Part shown: positions 15,516-22,296 of the stretch, piece after piece
Layout of the letters: every line of letters begins with the position of its first letter
Numbering within the stretch: position 1 is the stretch's first letter
IMG/VR virus record: IMGVR_UViG_3300030389_001158
Location: 1 to 29,532 of that record
Reading direction: 5' to 3' (one strand)
Length of the DNA stretch: 29,532 nucleotides
Source: a virus
Notes under the pieces: model-generated
The model's database searches: none
Told to the model about the DNA's origin: nothing
What the model saw: only the letters and a program-made list of their open reading frames with translations
Translations under genes and position numbers: made by a program

Positions 15516-16171
15516 GAAATATACTAAGTAGTACAGCGTATTTAGTGGTAAATAAGTTTTTAGCTAGTAGAATAGGGGTAGATGCTTCTATTTTACTAGC
15601 AGACCTTATATCTAAGGAGGGATATTTTATAGACAATAATAGTTTAGTAGATGGATATTTTTTTAATACATCAGATAATATAAAAAAAGATACTACATTG
15701 TCTAAATATAAACAGAGAGAAGCTATAAAAATACTGCAAGAGCATAAATTTTTGACTACAAAACTGTCAGGCATGCCATCTAAATTACATTTTAAAATAA
15801 ATCATGATAAGATATTAAAATATTTGACTACAAGCAGTAAAAAAATTAGACAGCAAGAAGTCAAAAAAGCAGACACTAATAATAATAAAACAATAAAAAT
15901 ACAAAATAATATATCTATAAGAGATGCAAAATTTAAAGCTAAAATTTTAAGTCATAAAAATGAGTTTGCTATAGATATTTTAGAGGATTTTTATATGTAT
16001 TGGAGTGAGATAGGCGGTACTAAAATGAGATTTGAGAAACAAAAAACATTTGACATACATAGGAGACTATTAAGATGGCAAAAAAACTCTAAAAAATGGG
16101 ATAAAAAATCTACAATTAGTAATCATATAGATAGTCATAATAAAGCAAAAGACATATTAAATAATTTATGA
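15512..16171 (+). CDS. Winged-helix replication protein
   Basis: A 219-residue protein. Residues about 8-100 fit a phage replication initiator winged helix: GVDASILLADLISKEGYF, then TLSKYKQREAIKILQEHKFL as recognition-helix region and a wing with LSGMPSKLHFKI. A Lys/Asn-rich linker (about 105-135) joins a C-terminal helical domain with FYMYWSEIGGTKMRFEKQKT and RRLLRWQKNSKKW, a segment recalling DnaD/replisome organisers of Bacteroidota phages. It likely binds the origin and helps load the host helicase, as no phage helicase is present. ATGA overlaps on both sides. Confidence 0.7.
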   Translation: MRNILSSTAYLVVNKFLASRIGVDASILLADLISKEGYFIDNNSLVDGYFFNTSDNIKKDTTLSKYKQREAIKILQEHKFLTTKLSGMPSKLHFKINHDKILKYLTTSSKKIRQQEVKKADTNNNKTIKIQNNISIRDAKFKAKILSHKNEFAIDILEDFYMYWSEIGGTKMRFEKQKTFDIHRRLLRWQKNSKKWDKKSTISNHIDSHNKAKDILNNL

Positions 16172-16554
16172 AAATTAAAGATATAGAATATAAAGACCTA
16201 TGCCTAAAATGTCTAGACTTAATTAGTCATACATTAGTAGAGTTAGGGCAGCAAAAAGATACAGATTTTAAAGTAGTATTAAGTAAGAGTCTAGCTACAG
16301 ACTTATTAGAGAGTTTTGGTAATATGGAGTTTGAATCAATAGTCATGAGTTTTCGCTATGGTGTAAGAGACACAGAGGATGTAAAATTTGTACTTAATGT
16401 GCAAACCTATTTTGCCTGGATAAAAAAACATAGGCAACTAATTTGGGATAATGACACTAAAGAGCCTGAGCGTAGAGATAAGAGGTTAAAATACAGGTCT
16501 AAAAACGGCACAGGATTAAAATTAATAGGCAATCAGATTAAGTATATAAAATGA
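16168..16554 (+). CDS. Hypothetical replication-module protein
   Basis: A 128-residue, mostly helical protein I cannot name. It has MEFESIVMSFRYGVRDTED, LNVQTYFAWIKKHRQLIW and a basic C-terminus (RRDKRLKYRSKN), so nucleic-acid binding is possible. It is translationally coupled (ATGA) to the winged-helix protein before it and to the methyltransferase after it. Placement suggests a helicase-loader or initiation accessory role, but no ATPase motif is present. Confidence 0.6.
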   Translation: MKIKDIEYKDLCLKCLDLISHTLVELGQQKDTDFKVVLSKSLATDLLESFGNMEFESIVMSFRYGVRDTEDVKFVLNVQTYFAWIKKHRQLIWDNDTKEPERRDKRLKYRSKNGTGLKLIGNQIKYIK

Positions 16555-17222
16555 TTTATAATAAAGATTTTAGAGAAATTATTAAAGATTTAGACAAAAA
16601 AAATACCTTAATCATTATAGACCCTCCTTATAATGTAGGATGGAAGTATGATACATATAAAGACAATTTATCTAAAAAGGATTATAGTAGTCTATTTAAA
16701 TATTTTCAGGGATATAAATTAGTAGTAATACATTACATAGAGGATATTATAGAGTATATAGTGCCATATATGGGAGTACCTACAAAGGTAATACAATGGA
16801 TTTATAATAGTCAAATGCCTAGACAGCATAGGAGTATAGCTTTTTTTAATTGCAAACCTGATTTATCAAAAGTAAAACAGCCTTATAAAAACTTAACAGA
16901 TAAAAGAATTTTACAAAATATAAAAAATGGCAGTAAGGGAGCTAATTTATATGATTGGTGGAAAATAAATCTAGTAAAAAGTAATGCGGAGCAAAAAGAG
17001 GATTATGCTAATCAAATACCAGAGGAGGTAATAGGTAATATAATAAAGACTACAGCGGATAAAGAGTTAATTTTTGATGCATTTATGGGTACAGGTACTA
17101 CATTAGCAGTAGCGTCTAAATTAGGATACAAATATATCGGATGCGATATATCAAAAAAAGCATATAAAATTACAGAAAAAAGATTAAAAAAAATAGAAAA
17201 TAATTTATTTAATCAGTTATAA
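16551..17222 (+). CDS. DNA methyltransferase, beta-class, DPPY type
   Basis: A 223-residue enzyme with motif IV DPPYNVGW near the N-terminus (D24-Y27) and motif I FMGTGTT near the C-terminus (about 178-184), the permuted beta-class order. DPPY is typical of N6-adenine methylation. The central target-recognition region is short (about 60-150) and the whole enzyme is small. No restriction partner is present, so it probably protects phage DNA from host restriction or marks it for regulation. It is coupled by ATGA overlap to the gene upstream. The recognition sequence cannot be read from the protein. Confidence 0.9.
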   Translation: MIYNKDFREIIKDLDKKNTLIIIDPPYNVGWKYDTYKDNLSKKDYSSLFKYFQGYKLVVIHYIEDIIEYIVPYMGVPTKVIQWIYNSQMPRQHRSIAFFNCKPDLSKVKQPYKNLTDKRILQNIKNGSKGANLYDWWKINLVKSNAEQKEDYANQIPEEVIGNIIKTTADKELIFDAFMGTGTTLAVASKLGYKYIGCDISKKAYKITEKRLKKIENNLFNQL

Positions 17223-17226
17223 TATA

Positions 17227-17973
17227 ATGAATAAAAATTATATAAATGGAGTAATTAAATCATTACCAAAAAAATGGACTGATGAGGACATATCTACATT
17301 ATTATCTATGAGACAAAATAATATAAAATTTAAGGACATAGCTACAAAATTACAAAGGACTCAAACATCTGTAGAGATTAAATATAAAAGATTATGTAAA
17401 AAAAATGATACTTATAATATAAAAGACAGAAATATAAAATATAATACTAACGCAGATTTTATAAAGAGTATAAATCCTCATAGTATTTTAGATGTATATG
17501 CAGGAGGCTCATATTATAAAAATAATTACAAAGATATTAAGGTAATAGATAATGACATAAAAGGAGGTTGCGATTACAAATTAAAATCTATTGATTTACT
17601 AACTAAATTAAGGAGTAAAAAATATGATTTGATAGATTTAGATCCTTATGGTAGTGCATTTAATTGTTTTGATTTATCTATTAATATGGCTCAAAAGGGA
17701 TTGATAATAACTTTTGGAGAGTGGGGGCATCAAAGATGGAATAGGTCAGACTTTGTAAAGTATAGATACAATATAAATAAATTAGAGGATTTTAGAGATA
17801 CTAAATTTATAGATTATATAATAAATAGAGGTCTAATTTATAATAAAGAAATATCAGTATATAAAAGTATTATTTATAAAAACATATTAAGAGTATATTT
17901 TAATATAAAAACAATTAAAAAAAGTCAAAGCGGCAAAGAGTATTTTAAATCTAATCAAATTAAATTATTATGA
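17227..17973 (+). CDS. Myb/SANT-like domain fused to a Trm1-like methyltransferase
   Basis: A 248-residue protein. Residues about 14-58 (KKWTDEDISTLLSMRQNN..., FKDIATKLQRTQTSVEIKYKRL) form a Myb/SANT-like three-helix DNA-binding domain. Residues about 85-215 look like a Rossmann methyltransferase: motif I LDVYAGGS (88-95), an acidic strand end VIDND (106-110) and DLDPYGS (137-143), the motif IV form of Trm1-type tRNA guanine methylases, then LIITFGEWGHQRW. The C-terminus is basic. Without other Trm1 domains, a DNA target is likelier than tRNA. It sits between two DNA methyltransferases. Catalysis is inferred. Confidence 0.65.
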   Translation: MNKNYINGVIKSLPKKWTDEDISTLLSMRQNNIKFKDIATKLQRTQTSVEIKYKRLCKKNDTYNIKDRNIKYNTNADFIKSINPHSILDVYAGGSYYKNNYKDIKVIDNDIKGGCDYKLKSIDLLTKLRSKKYDLIDLDPYGSAFNCFDLSINMAQKGLIITFGEWGHQRWNRSDFVKYRYNINKLEDFRDTKFIDYIINRGLIYNKEISVYKSIIYKNILRVYFNIKTIKKSQSGKEYFKSNQIKLL

Positions 17974-18296
17974 AATCAAAAAACTATTTTAACACAACAA
18001 ATCAAGACAAAAACTTTGTAAAACAGAAAAAAACTAAAAACAAAAATCAAGAGCAAAAAGTATATCAGATATTTAAAAATGGAGGTAGATATACAGCGTC
18101 AGAGATATATGATTTATGGAAGGTACACTATGCTAAAAATATACCTCTTACAAGCATTAGGAGAGCTATGAGTAATTTACAATATGATAGACAAATTATA
18201 AAAACTAAGGACACAAAAATAGGTTTGTATGGAGCGCCTGAGCATTATTACAAATTATACAGACCTGTATTTGCTAACTCTACAATGTATGTTTAA
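17970..18296 (+). CDS. Winged-helix DNA-binding-like protein
   Basis: A 108-residue basic protein. After a Lys/Asn/Gln-rich N-terminal arm (1-40), residues about 41-100 suit a winged helix: KVYQIFKNGGRYTASEIYDLW, then TSIRRAMSNLQYD as recognition helix and a wing ending HYYKLYRP. Overlaps with both flanking genes (ATGA before, TAATG after) put it in the methyltransferase cassette, where it could be a specificity or regulatory partner. Could also be a small transcription regulator. Confidence 0.65.
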   Translation: MKSKNYFNTTNQDKNFVKQKKTKNKNQEQKVYQIFKNGGRYTASEIYDLWKVHYAKNIPLTSIRRAMSNLQYDRQIIKTKDTKIGLYGAPEHYYKLYRPVFANSTMYV

Positions 18297-19027
18297 TGGA
18301 GATTAATAAAATATATAATGAGAGTAATTTAGATACTATGTCTAGGATGGATGATAATTTTATAGATATGATAATTACTAGCCCTCCATATAATATAGGT
18401 AATAGTAGAGGCAATACTAATAATCCTAATGTAAACTATGATACCTATACTGATGATTTAGATACAGAGGAGTATTTTAATCAGACTAAAATATGGATAG
18501 ATGAGTGTCTAAGAGTTAGTAAACATTATGTATTTTGGAATATAGGAGAGTATGCAGGGTGTAAAGGTATAGCGGGATATATAATGTCAGAATATAAAAA
18601 ACATTTAAAAGATACTTTTATATGGATTAAAAATAATCCTAATCCTACAGGCAGAGGGGTAGTATGTAATGGATATGAATATATATTTTGTCTATGTCCT
18701 AATACAGATGACTCTATAGGTAAAAAATTTAATTATAATAACTTTGGGGATAATATGATTAAAAACTACATAATAAAACCTGTAAACAATAATAAAGATA
18801 ATGCAGGTCATGGGTACGCCTTTGGAGAGTGGCTACCTAAATATTTTATTAATTATTTTAGCAAACCTGGAGACCTAATATATGATTGTTTTATGGGTAG
18901 CGGTACTACTGCTGTAGCTGCTCATCAATTAGATAGAAATTGGATAGGTTCAGAAATCAGTAAAAAATATGTAGGTATTGCAAATAATAGATTAAGACCT
19001 ATATTAAATCAGACTAAATTATTTTAA
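18296..19027 (+). CDS. DNA methyltransferase, beta-class, SPPY type
   Basis: A 243-residue enzyme with motif IV SPPYNIG (S29-Y32 and following) and motif I FMGSGTT (about 199-205) in permuted order. SPPY is common in N4-cytosine methylases and some N6-adenine ones, so its chemistry may differ from the DPPY enzyme upstream. The segment FIWIKNNPNPTGRG and EYIFCLCPN are typical of this group. It joins the NinG-like gene by TAATG. Orphan, without a nuclease partner. Confidence 0.9.
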   Translation: MEINKIYNESNLDTMSRMDDNFIDMIITSPPYNIGNSRGNTNNPNVNYDTYTDDLDTEEYFNQTKIWIDECLRVSKHYVFWNIGEYAGCKGIAGYIMSEYKKHLKDTFIWIKNNPNPTGRGVVCNGYEYIFCLCPNTDDSIGKKFNYNNFGDNMIKNYIIKPVNNNKDNAGHGYAFGEWLPKYFINYFSKPGDLIYDCFMGSGTTAVAAHQLDRNWIGSEISKKYVGIANNRLRPILNQTKLF

Positions 19028-19437
19028 TGCCTAAAAAAAAATCAATAAGTCAATTAAAAAAACAATTAGACAAAATCTTTAGTCTATACATTAGATTAAG
19101 AGATGCGACGCCTGAGGGGTATGTAAAGTGTTTTACATGCGGTAAGGTTAGTCATTACAAAATAGGAATCCATGCAGGTCATTTTATGTCTAGGTCTAGA
19201 CTAGCAACTAGATGGCATGAGGATGGTAATGTTATGCCTCAATGCTATAGATGTAATATACATTTAAGCGGTAATCAGTATATATATAGTCTTAGATTAG
19301 ATGAAAGGTATGGAGAGGGTACAGCTAAAAAATTAGAGGAGTTATCTAGACAGCCTACAAAAATGATGAGGATAGACTATGAGGAGTTAATAGACTATTT
19401 TACTAAAAAAGTTAATAAGCTAACAAAAAGCAGTTAA
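19027..19437 (+). CDS. ninG: NinG-like recombination protein
   Basis: A 136-residue protein of the lambda NinG type: C35-x2-C38, HAGHF (H49, H52), the SRSRLATRWHE stretch and C73-x2-C76-N with LSGNQYIY. This Cys/His arrangement resembles an HNH-like zinc site. NinG (Rap) acts as a structure-specific endonuclease in lambda recombination; a similar Holliday-junction or branch role is inferred here. The gene ends the methyltransferase cassette. Its 3' end contains GTTAATAAC, the same word as in the early repeat array. Confidence 0.8.
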   Translation: MPKKKSISQLKKQLDKIFSLYIRLRDATPEGYVKCFTCGKVSHYKIGIHAGHFMSRSRLATRWHEDGNVMPQCYRCNIHLSGNQYIYSLRLDERYGEGTAKKLEELSRQPTKMMRIDYEELIDYFTKKVNKLTKSS

Positions 19438-19476
19438 TAACTAATTAACATTTTACATTATATGTGTATGTAAAAT
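19433..19476. promoter_or_regulatory. Operator-like site between ninG and the next gene
   Basis: GTTAATAAC at 19433-19441 is identical to the first two units of the array at 13586. It is followed by perfect 9-base inverted arms ATTTTACAT (19450-19458) and ATGTAAAAT (19468-19476) around a 9-base loop. There is no exact Bacteroidota -7 box here (TAATATTTG at 19479 is one base too long). A regulatory site is inferred. Confidence 0.45.
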
Positions 19477-19490
19477 ACTAATATTTGTAT

Positions 19491-19850
19491 ATGCATGTAA
19501 AACCTATATATGTAAATATACAACATGAGGTATTAATAGAGTCATTCTTAGACAATATTACAGACAATTTACGGGATTTAACAGACATACAAAAGTACAA
19601 AGATTTTATAGACATGTCATCATGGATTATAGAGTACCATAATATGTATAGCAACAATAAAAACGCAGGCAATTGGGATGACTTTCTAATGATTATACCT
19701 ATTAATTTATCATGTATGGTAAATGGATTTTTATTAGGTATAGAAAATAAAGAAAATAGAGGAGAGATTAGAATATATAGAGAGATAATAGGACAGTATA
19801 GTACAAAGCTAATTAATGATTTACAAAAAATCAGACCTATAGATGACTAA
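19491..19850 (+). CDS. Hypothetical protein upstream of sigma-like factor
   Basis: An approximately 119-residue, helical protein without a recognisable family (MHVKPIYVN at the start; IIEYHNMYSNNKNAGNWDDF and ENRGEIRIYREIIGQY later). I use the ATG at 19491 rather than the upstream in-frame TTG at 19485. It follows the operator-like site and overlaps the sigma-like gene by 8 bases, so the two are probably co-translated. It could be a partner or antagonist of that factor, but only position supports it. Confidence 0.6.
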   Translation: MHVKPIYVNIQHEVLIESFLDNITDNLRDLTDIQKYKDFIDMSSWIIEYHNMYSNNKNAGNWDDFLMIIPINLSCMVNGFLLGIENKENRGEIRIYREIIGQYSTKLINDLQKIRPIDD

Positions 19851-20400
19851 AATATATCAAATAATAGCAGATTTGAGGGATGTATATATAGGTATATCAT
19901 TACAATATACTAATAATAAGTATGAGGCAGAGGATGCTGTGTCTATGTTAATGGAGTATTTTATGTGTATGAATAAAGACACATTACAACAAATATATAA
20001 ATCTGATGGTAGAGATGGATTAATTAAATATGGAGCTGTAGCATTAAGGAGGTCATTTACTAGTCCTAGAAGCAAATTCTATTATACATATAAAAAATAT
20101 GGAAGTATAATAGATGACAGCATACAACTAGTCAGAGATAATGATAATACTAGAGATATAAACAATATATTATACATTACAGATGACTCTGATCCTACAT
20201 GGGTATATTTTGAAAAATTAGACAAAGCATTAGACTCTATGTATTGGTATGATAGGGATGTATATAAGTTATACTACAATGTAGAAAAAAAAGAGACATT
20301 AGATAGTTTAGCTAAAAAAACTAAAATAAGTAGGAGTAGCCTATTTACAACTATAAACAATGTAAAAATAAAACTAAAAGAGATATTATCTGATGAGTAA
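19843..20400 (+). CDS. Sigma-70-like transcription factor
   Basis: A 185-residue protein with a region 2-like helix at the N-terminus (NKYEAEDAVSMLMEYF, about 25-40) and a region 4-like helix-turn-helix at the C-terminus (ETLDSLAKKTKISRSSLFTTINNVKIKL). The linker is acidic and variable. This layout matches phage-encoded ECF-type sigma-like proteins of Bacteroidota phages. It would redirect host RNA polymerase, and the five late-gene motifs are the obvious candidate targets. Overlaps with both neighbours are 8 bases. Region 2 is weaker than in textbook sigma factors. Confidence 0.7.
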   Translation: MTKIYQIIADLRDVYIGISLQYTNNKYEAEDAVSMLMEYFMCMNKDTLQQIYKSDGRDGLIKYGAVALRRSFTSPRSKFYYTYKKYGSIIDDSIQLVRDNDNTRDINNILYITDDSDPTWVYFEKLDKALDSMYWYDRDVYKLYYNVEKKETLDSLAKKTKISRSSLFTTINNVKIKLKEILSDE

Positions 20401-20803
20401 TTTTTTTGTAGATAGTGAGACATTTAATTTTAGATTTAACACATGTAGAGCGTGTGAGTATTTTTTTAGTCCTACAGCGTCATGTAAAGTGTGTAAATGT
20501 TTTATGCGTGTAAAGTGCTCAATTTCTCAAATGCAGTGTCCTAAAGACAAATGGATGTCTGTAGGTAGTAAACTTAATAGAGATAACATACCACAATATT
20601 TAATAGATGAGGTACTTAGTTTAGAGACACAAATAAAGTCTAAACAATTAAAAGACTTAGACAGTAAAGTAAAGGCTATAGAGTTATACAACGCTATATA
20701 TAGCGGAGGGTATAAGACTAATACTAGCTGTCCTAGCTGTCTAAAAGAGATACACAATGGACTAATAAATATAATAAATAAGTATGGCAAAGACAATACA
20801 TAG
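20393..20803 (+). CDS. Zinc-ribbon-like protein (DUF6171-like N-terminus)
   Basis: A 136-residue protein with a dense Cys block: CRAC (about 18-21), CKVCKCFM (about 32-39) and MQCPKDKW (about 49-56), a pattern I associate with DUF6171-type phage proteins. A helical middle follows and then NTSCPSCLKEIHNGL (about 114-128), a second Cys pair in a short C-terminal module. Zinc binding is likely; the function is unknown. It overlaps the sigma-like gene by 8 bases and the next tiny gene by 20 bases. Confidence 0.65.
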   Translation: MSNFFVDSETFNFRFNTCRACEYFFSPTASCKVCKCFMRVKCSISQMQCPKDKWMSVGSKLNRDNIPQYLIDEVLSLETQIKSKQLKDLDSKVKAIELYNAIYSGGYKTNTSCPSCLKEIHNGLINIINKYGKDNT

Positions 20804-20906
20804 ACATATAACAAAACAGAGAAAAAAAAGACCTGGAGTACATAGTAAAAACGCAAGTAGAGGACAAAATGGATATAAAAAAAAATATAGAGGTCAGGGC
20901 AGATAA
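20784..20906 (+). CDS. Tiny Arg/Lys-rich conserved protein
   Basis: A 40-residue, highly basic protein ending KKYRGQGR and containing KKRPGVHSKNASR. I recall close relatives of this short protein in many flavobacterial phages, where it is conserved but unassigned. It begins 20 bases before the end of the preceding gene and ends 38 bases inside the next gene, so three genes are nested here. Its charge suggests nucleic-acid or ribosome binding. Confidence 0.7.
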   Translation: MAKTIHRHITKQRKKRPGVHSKNASRGQNGYKKKYRGQGR

Positions 20907-21237
20907 ACATGATTCATATTGGGAAACTGACAGAAATTTAGACAATGCAAAACAAATGAATAAAATAAATCCTAAAATGTTATTGACAAAAGAGGAGTTA
21001 GGTATATTAGATGTACCAGAATATTACAAAGGACATAACAATTACACAGCTAGAGAGGTATGCGATAATTTTGATTTGTCATATCATATAGCTACAGCTA
21101 CTACATATCTTATTAGAGCAGGTAAAAAAACAGAGGCGGGTATGACTATATTTGAGAAAAAAATAGAGGACTTACAAAAGGCTATACATCATTTACAATT
21201 TGAAATAGAGAAAACAATTAAAAACAATAAATTATGA
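20869..21237 (+). CDS. DUF3310/SaV-like nucleotide kinase-related protein
   Basis: A 122-residue protein. Its second half shows the DUF3310 signature: EYYKGHNNYTAREVCDNFDL, then YHIATATTYLIRAGKKTE and a C-terminal helix with LQKAIHHLQFEIE. The family is common in phages and is often annotated as SaV-like or a nucleotide kinase, though its activity is not well established. The first 45 residues are basic and charged and may be a separate arm. Nested start inside the preceding tiny gene; ATGA overlap with the next. Confidence 0.75.
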   Translation: MDIKKNIEVRADKHDSYWETDRNLDNAKQMNKINPKMLLTKEELGILDVPEYYKGHNNYTAREVCDNFDLSYHIATATTYLIRAGKKTEAGMTIFEKKIEDLQKAIHHLQFEIEKTIKNNKL

Positions 21238-21440
21238 AAATAAACACATACGCATATTATAAGTCATTACACATTTTACCATCATTGTCTATAGAGTGGC
21301 GTAATGTAGTCAGAAAAGGTAAATTTTGTGCATTATGGATAGAGTTTATATTTTTGTTTTGGACTATAGAGATATACTTATGGGAGTTAGATGATGAGAC
21401 AGTAATAAAGGAGATGCATAAACATATCAACAATGACTAA
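21234..21440 (+). CDS. Small membrane protein
   Basis: A 68-residue protein with one probable membrane helix (about 32-51, CALWIEFIFLFWTIEIYLWE) after a basic stretch (RNVVRKGK), predicting an N-in orientation. The tail is acidic then His/Asn-rich. No family recognised. Overlaps of 4 and 8 bases with its neighbours keep it in the early operon. Possible roles include superinfection exclusion, but nothing proves it. Confidence 0.6.
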   Translation: MKINTYAYYKSLHILPSLSIEWRNVVRKGKFCALWIEFIFLFWTIEIYLWELDDETVIKEMHKHINND

Positions 21441-21618
21441 TAATTGGAGACAGGCAGGTAGAAAAACAAAAAAATACTATTACAAACCTAGTATTATTAA
21501 AAATGGTAAATTAGTAATACCTGAGATAATTAGAGAGGACTATGGATTTGAGATGCAATTTGGTATAGAGGAGAGACATTTGACTAGAGAGGAGATATAT
21601 TTAAAAAACAAAAAATGA
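21433..21618 (+). CDS. Small hypothetical protein
   Basis: A 61-residue, basic, soluble protein (MTNNWRQAGRKTKKYYYKP...), with VIPEIIREDYGFEMQFGIEE in the middle and a charged end. No family recognised. Coupled to both neighbours by short overlaps, which supports real translation. Confidence 0.55.
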   Translation: MTNNWRQAGRKTKKYYYKPSIIKNGKLVIPEIIREDYGFEMQFGIEERHLTREEIYLKNKK

Positions 21619-21692
21619 CATACATAATAACATTAGGAGTAGGTATAGCTGTAGGTATGTATATAGCGACACAAATAGACAAAAAAATATGA
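21615..21692 (+). CDS. 25-residue single-span membrane peptide
   Basis: Peptide MTYIITLGVGIAVGMYIATQ plus a short charged tail. It is essentially one membrane helix with small-residue GxxxG-like spacing (GVGIAVG), which favours helix pairing. Both ends overlap neighbouring genes by 4 bases in the ATGA arrangement, so it is likely a real micro-gene. Confidence 0.5.
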   Translation: MTYIITLGVGIAVGMYIATQIDKKI

Positions 21693-21814
21693 TAGAGTTT
21701 TTTAGACATTTATTTGGATTTTGCGGGGAGCCACATCCTAATATATTTACTATAATACTAGGTACTCCTACAATAGGGTACATTATATACAAAATAAAGA
21801 AATATAAAAAATGA
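21689..21814 (+). CDS. 41-residue membrane-associated peptide
   Basis: A short protein with a first part FFRHLFGFCGEPHPN and a hydrophobic segment (about 19-34, IFTIILGTPTIGYIIY) ending in five lysine-rich residues. ATGA overlaps on both sides. It follows another one-span peptide, so the pair may work together in the envelope. No family recognised. Confidence 0.5.
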   Translation: MIEFFRHLFGFCGEPHPNIFTIILGTPTIGYIIYKIKKYKK

Positions 21815-22050
21815 GATTTGTATGTAATATATGCGGTAATACATGTAATTTGTATAGAGTAAAATTTACATCAGTAAATAATAAATTAGTATGTAAAGAT
21901 GCGTACTGCTGTGAGGAGTATATGGAGCAGGTAATTACAGATGAGTATAAGGGGATACCTGACATACATAGAGACGCAGATGATACTCAGCATAGTAATC
22001 CTTTAAAGGTATGGGATAAATTTAAGTCAGACTATGCAGAGAAGCCATAA
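21811..22050 (+). CDS. Small zinc-ribbon-like protein
   Basis: A 79-residue protein with C5-x2-C8 (CNIC) and C12 at the N-terminus and C28 and CC (YCCEEY) further on, suggesting a small zinc ribbon. The second half is acidic and rich in Asp/His (HRDADDTQHSN), perhaps a binding tail. Unknown function. It overlaps the next gene by 17 bases. Confidence 0.6.
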   Translation: MRFVCNICGNTCNLYRVKFTSVNNKLVCKDAYCCEEYMEQVITDEYKGIPDIHRDADDTQHSNPLKVWDKFKSDYAEKP

Positions 22051-22276
22051 ACAAAATAATTACTATTGGAAATGTATAGTAAAAATATTAGGATCAGAGT
22101 TAGGTTATTATCCTCATGAGATACATGCATTACTAAAAAGGGAGTTTATGGTAGATGATACAAAGACAATGGAGAGAGGAGAGTTTAATGATTATATAGA
22201 GCAGATAAGGATATGGAGTCAAACAGAGTTAGGTATATTATTACCTACTCCTGAGGACTTAAAAAATAAAATGTAA
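22034..22276 (+). CDS. NinB-like recombination protein (short)
   Basis: An 80-residue protein with HKQNNYYWKCIVKILGSELGY, then EIHALLKREFM, GEFNDYIEQIRIWSQTELGI and LPTPEDL. This sequence pattern is that of short phage proteins related to NinB/Orf-type recombination mediators, which bind single-stranded DNA. It has no catalytic site, as expected. It closes the early block immediately before the packaging genes, and is shorter than lambda NinB, so it could be the core domain only. Confidence 0.6.
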   Translation: MQRSHKQNNYYWKCIVKILGSELGYYPHEIHALLKREFMVDDTKTMERGEFNDYIEQIRIWSQTELGILLPTPEDLKNKM

Positions 22277-22280
22277 AAAA

Positions 22281-22296
22281 ATCTATTATACTATAT
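22281..22296 (+). promoter_or_regulatory. Late-gene motif before the terminase genes
   Basis: ATCTATTATACTATAT lies in the 18-base gap before the small terminase and its last two bases are part of the ATG at 22295. The motif C (22283) is 12 bases before the ATG, as at 4345 and 7661. It would open the late transcription unit. Confidence 0.6.

Noticed and set aside
19479-19490. Bacteroidota promoter box before the gene at 19491
   Set aside because: TAATATTTG has three rather than two bases between TA and TTTG, and no matching upstream TTTG at the right distance was evident.
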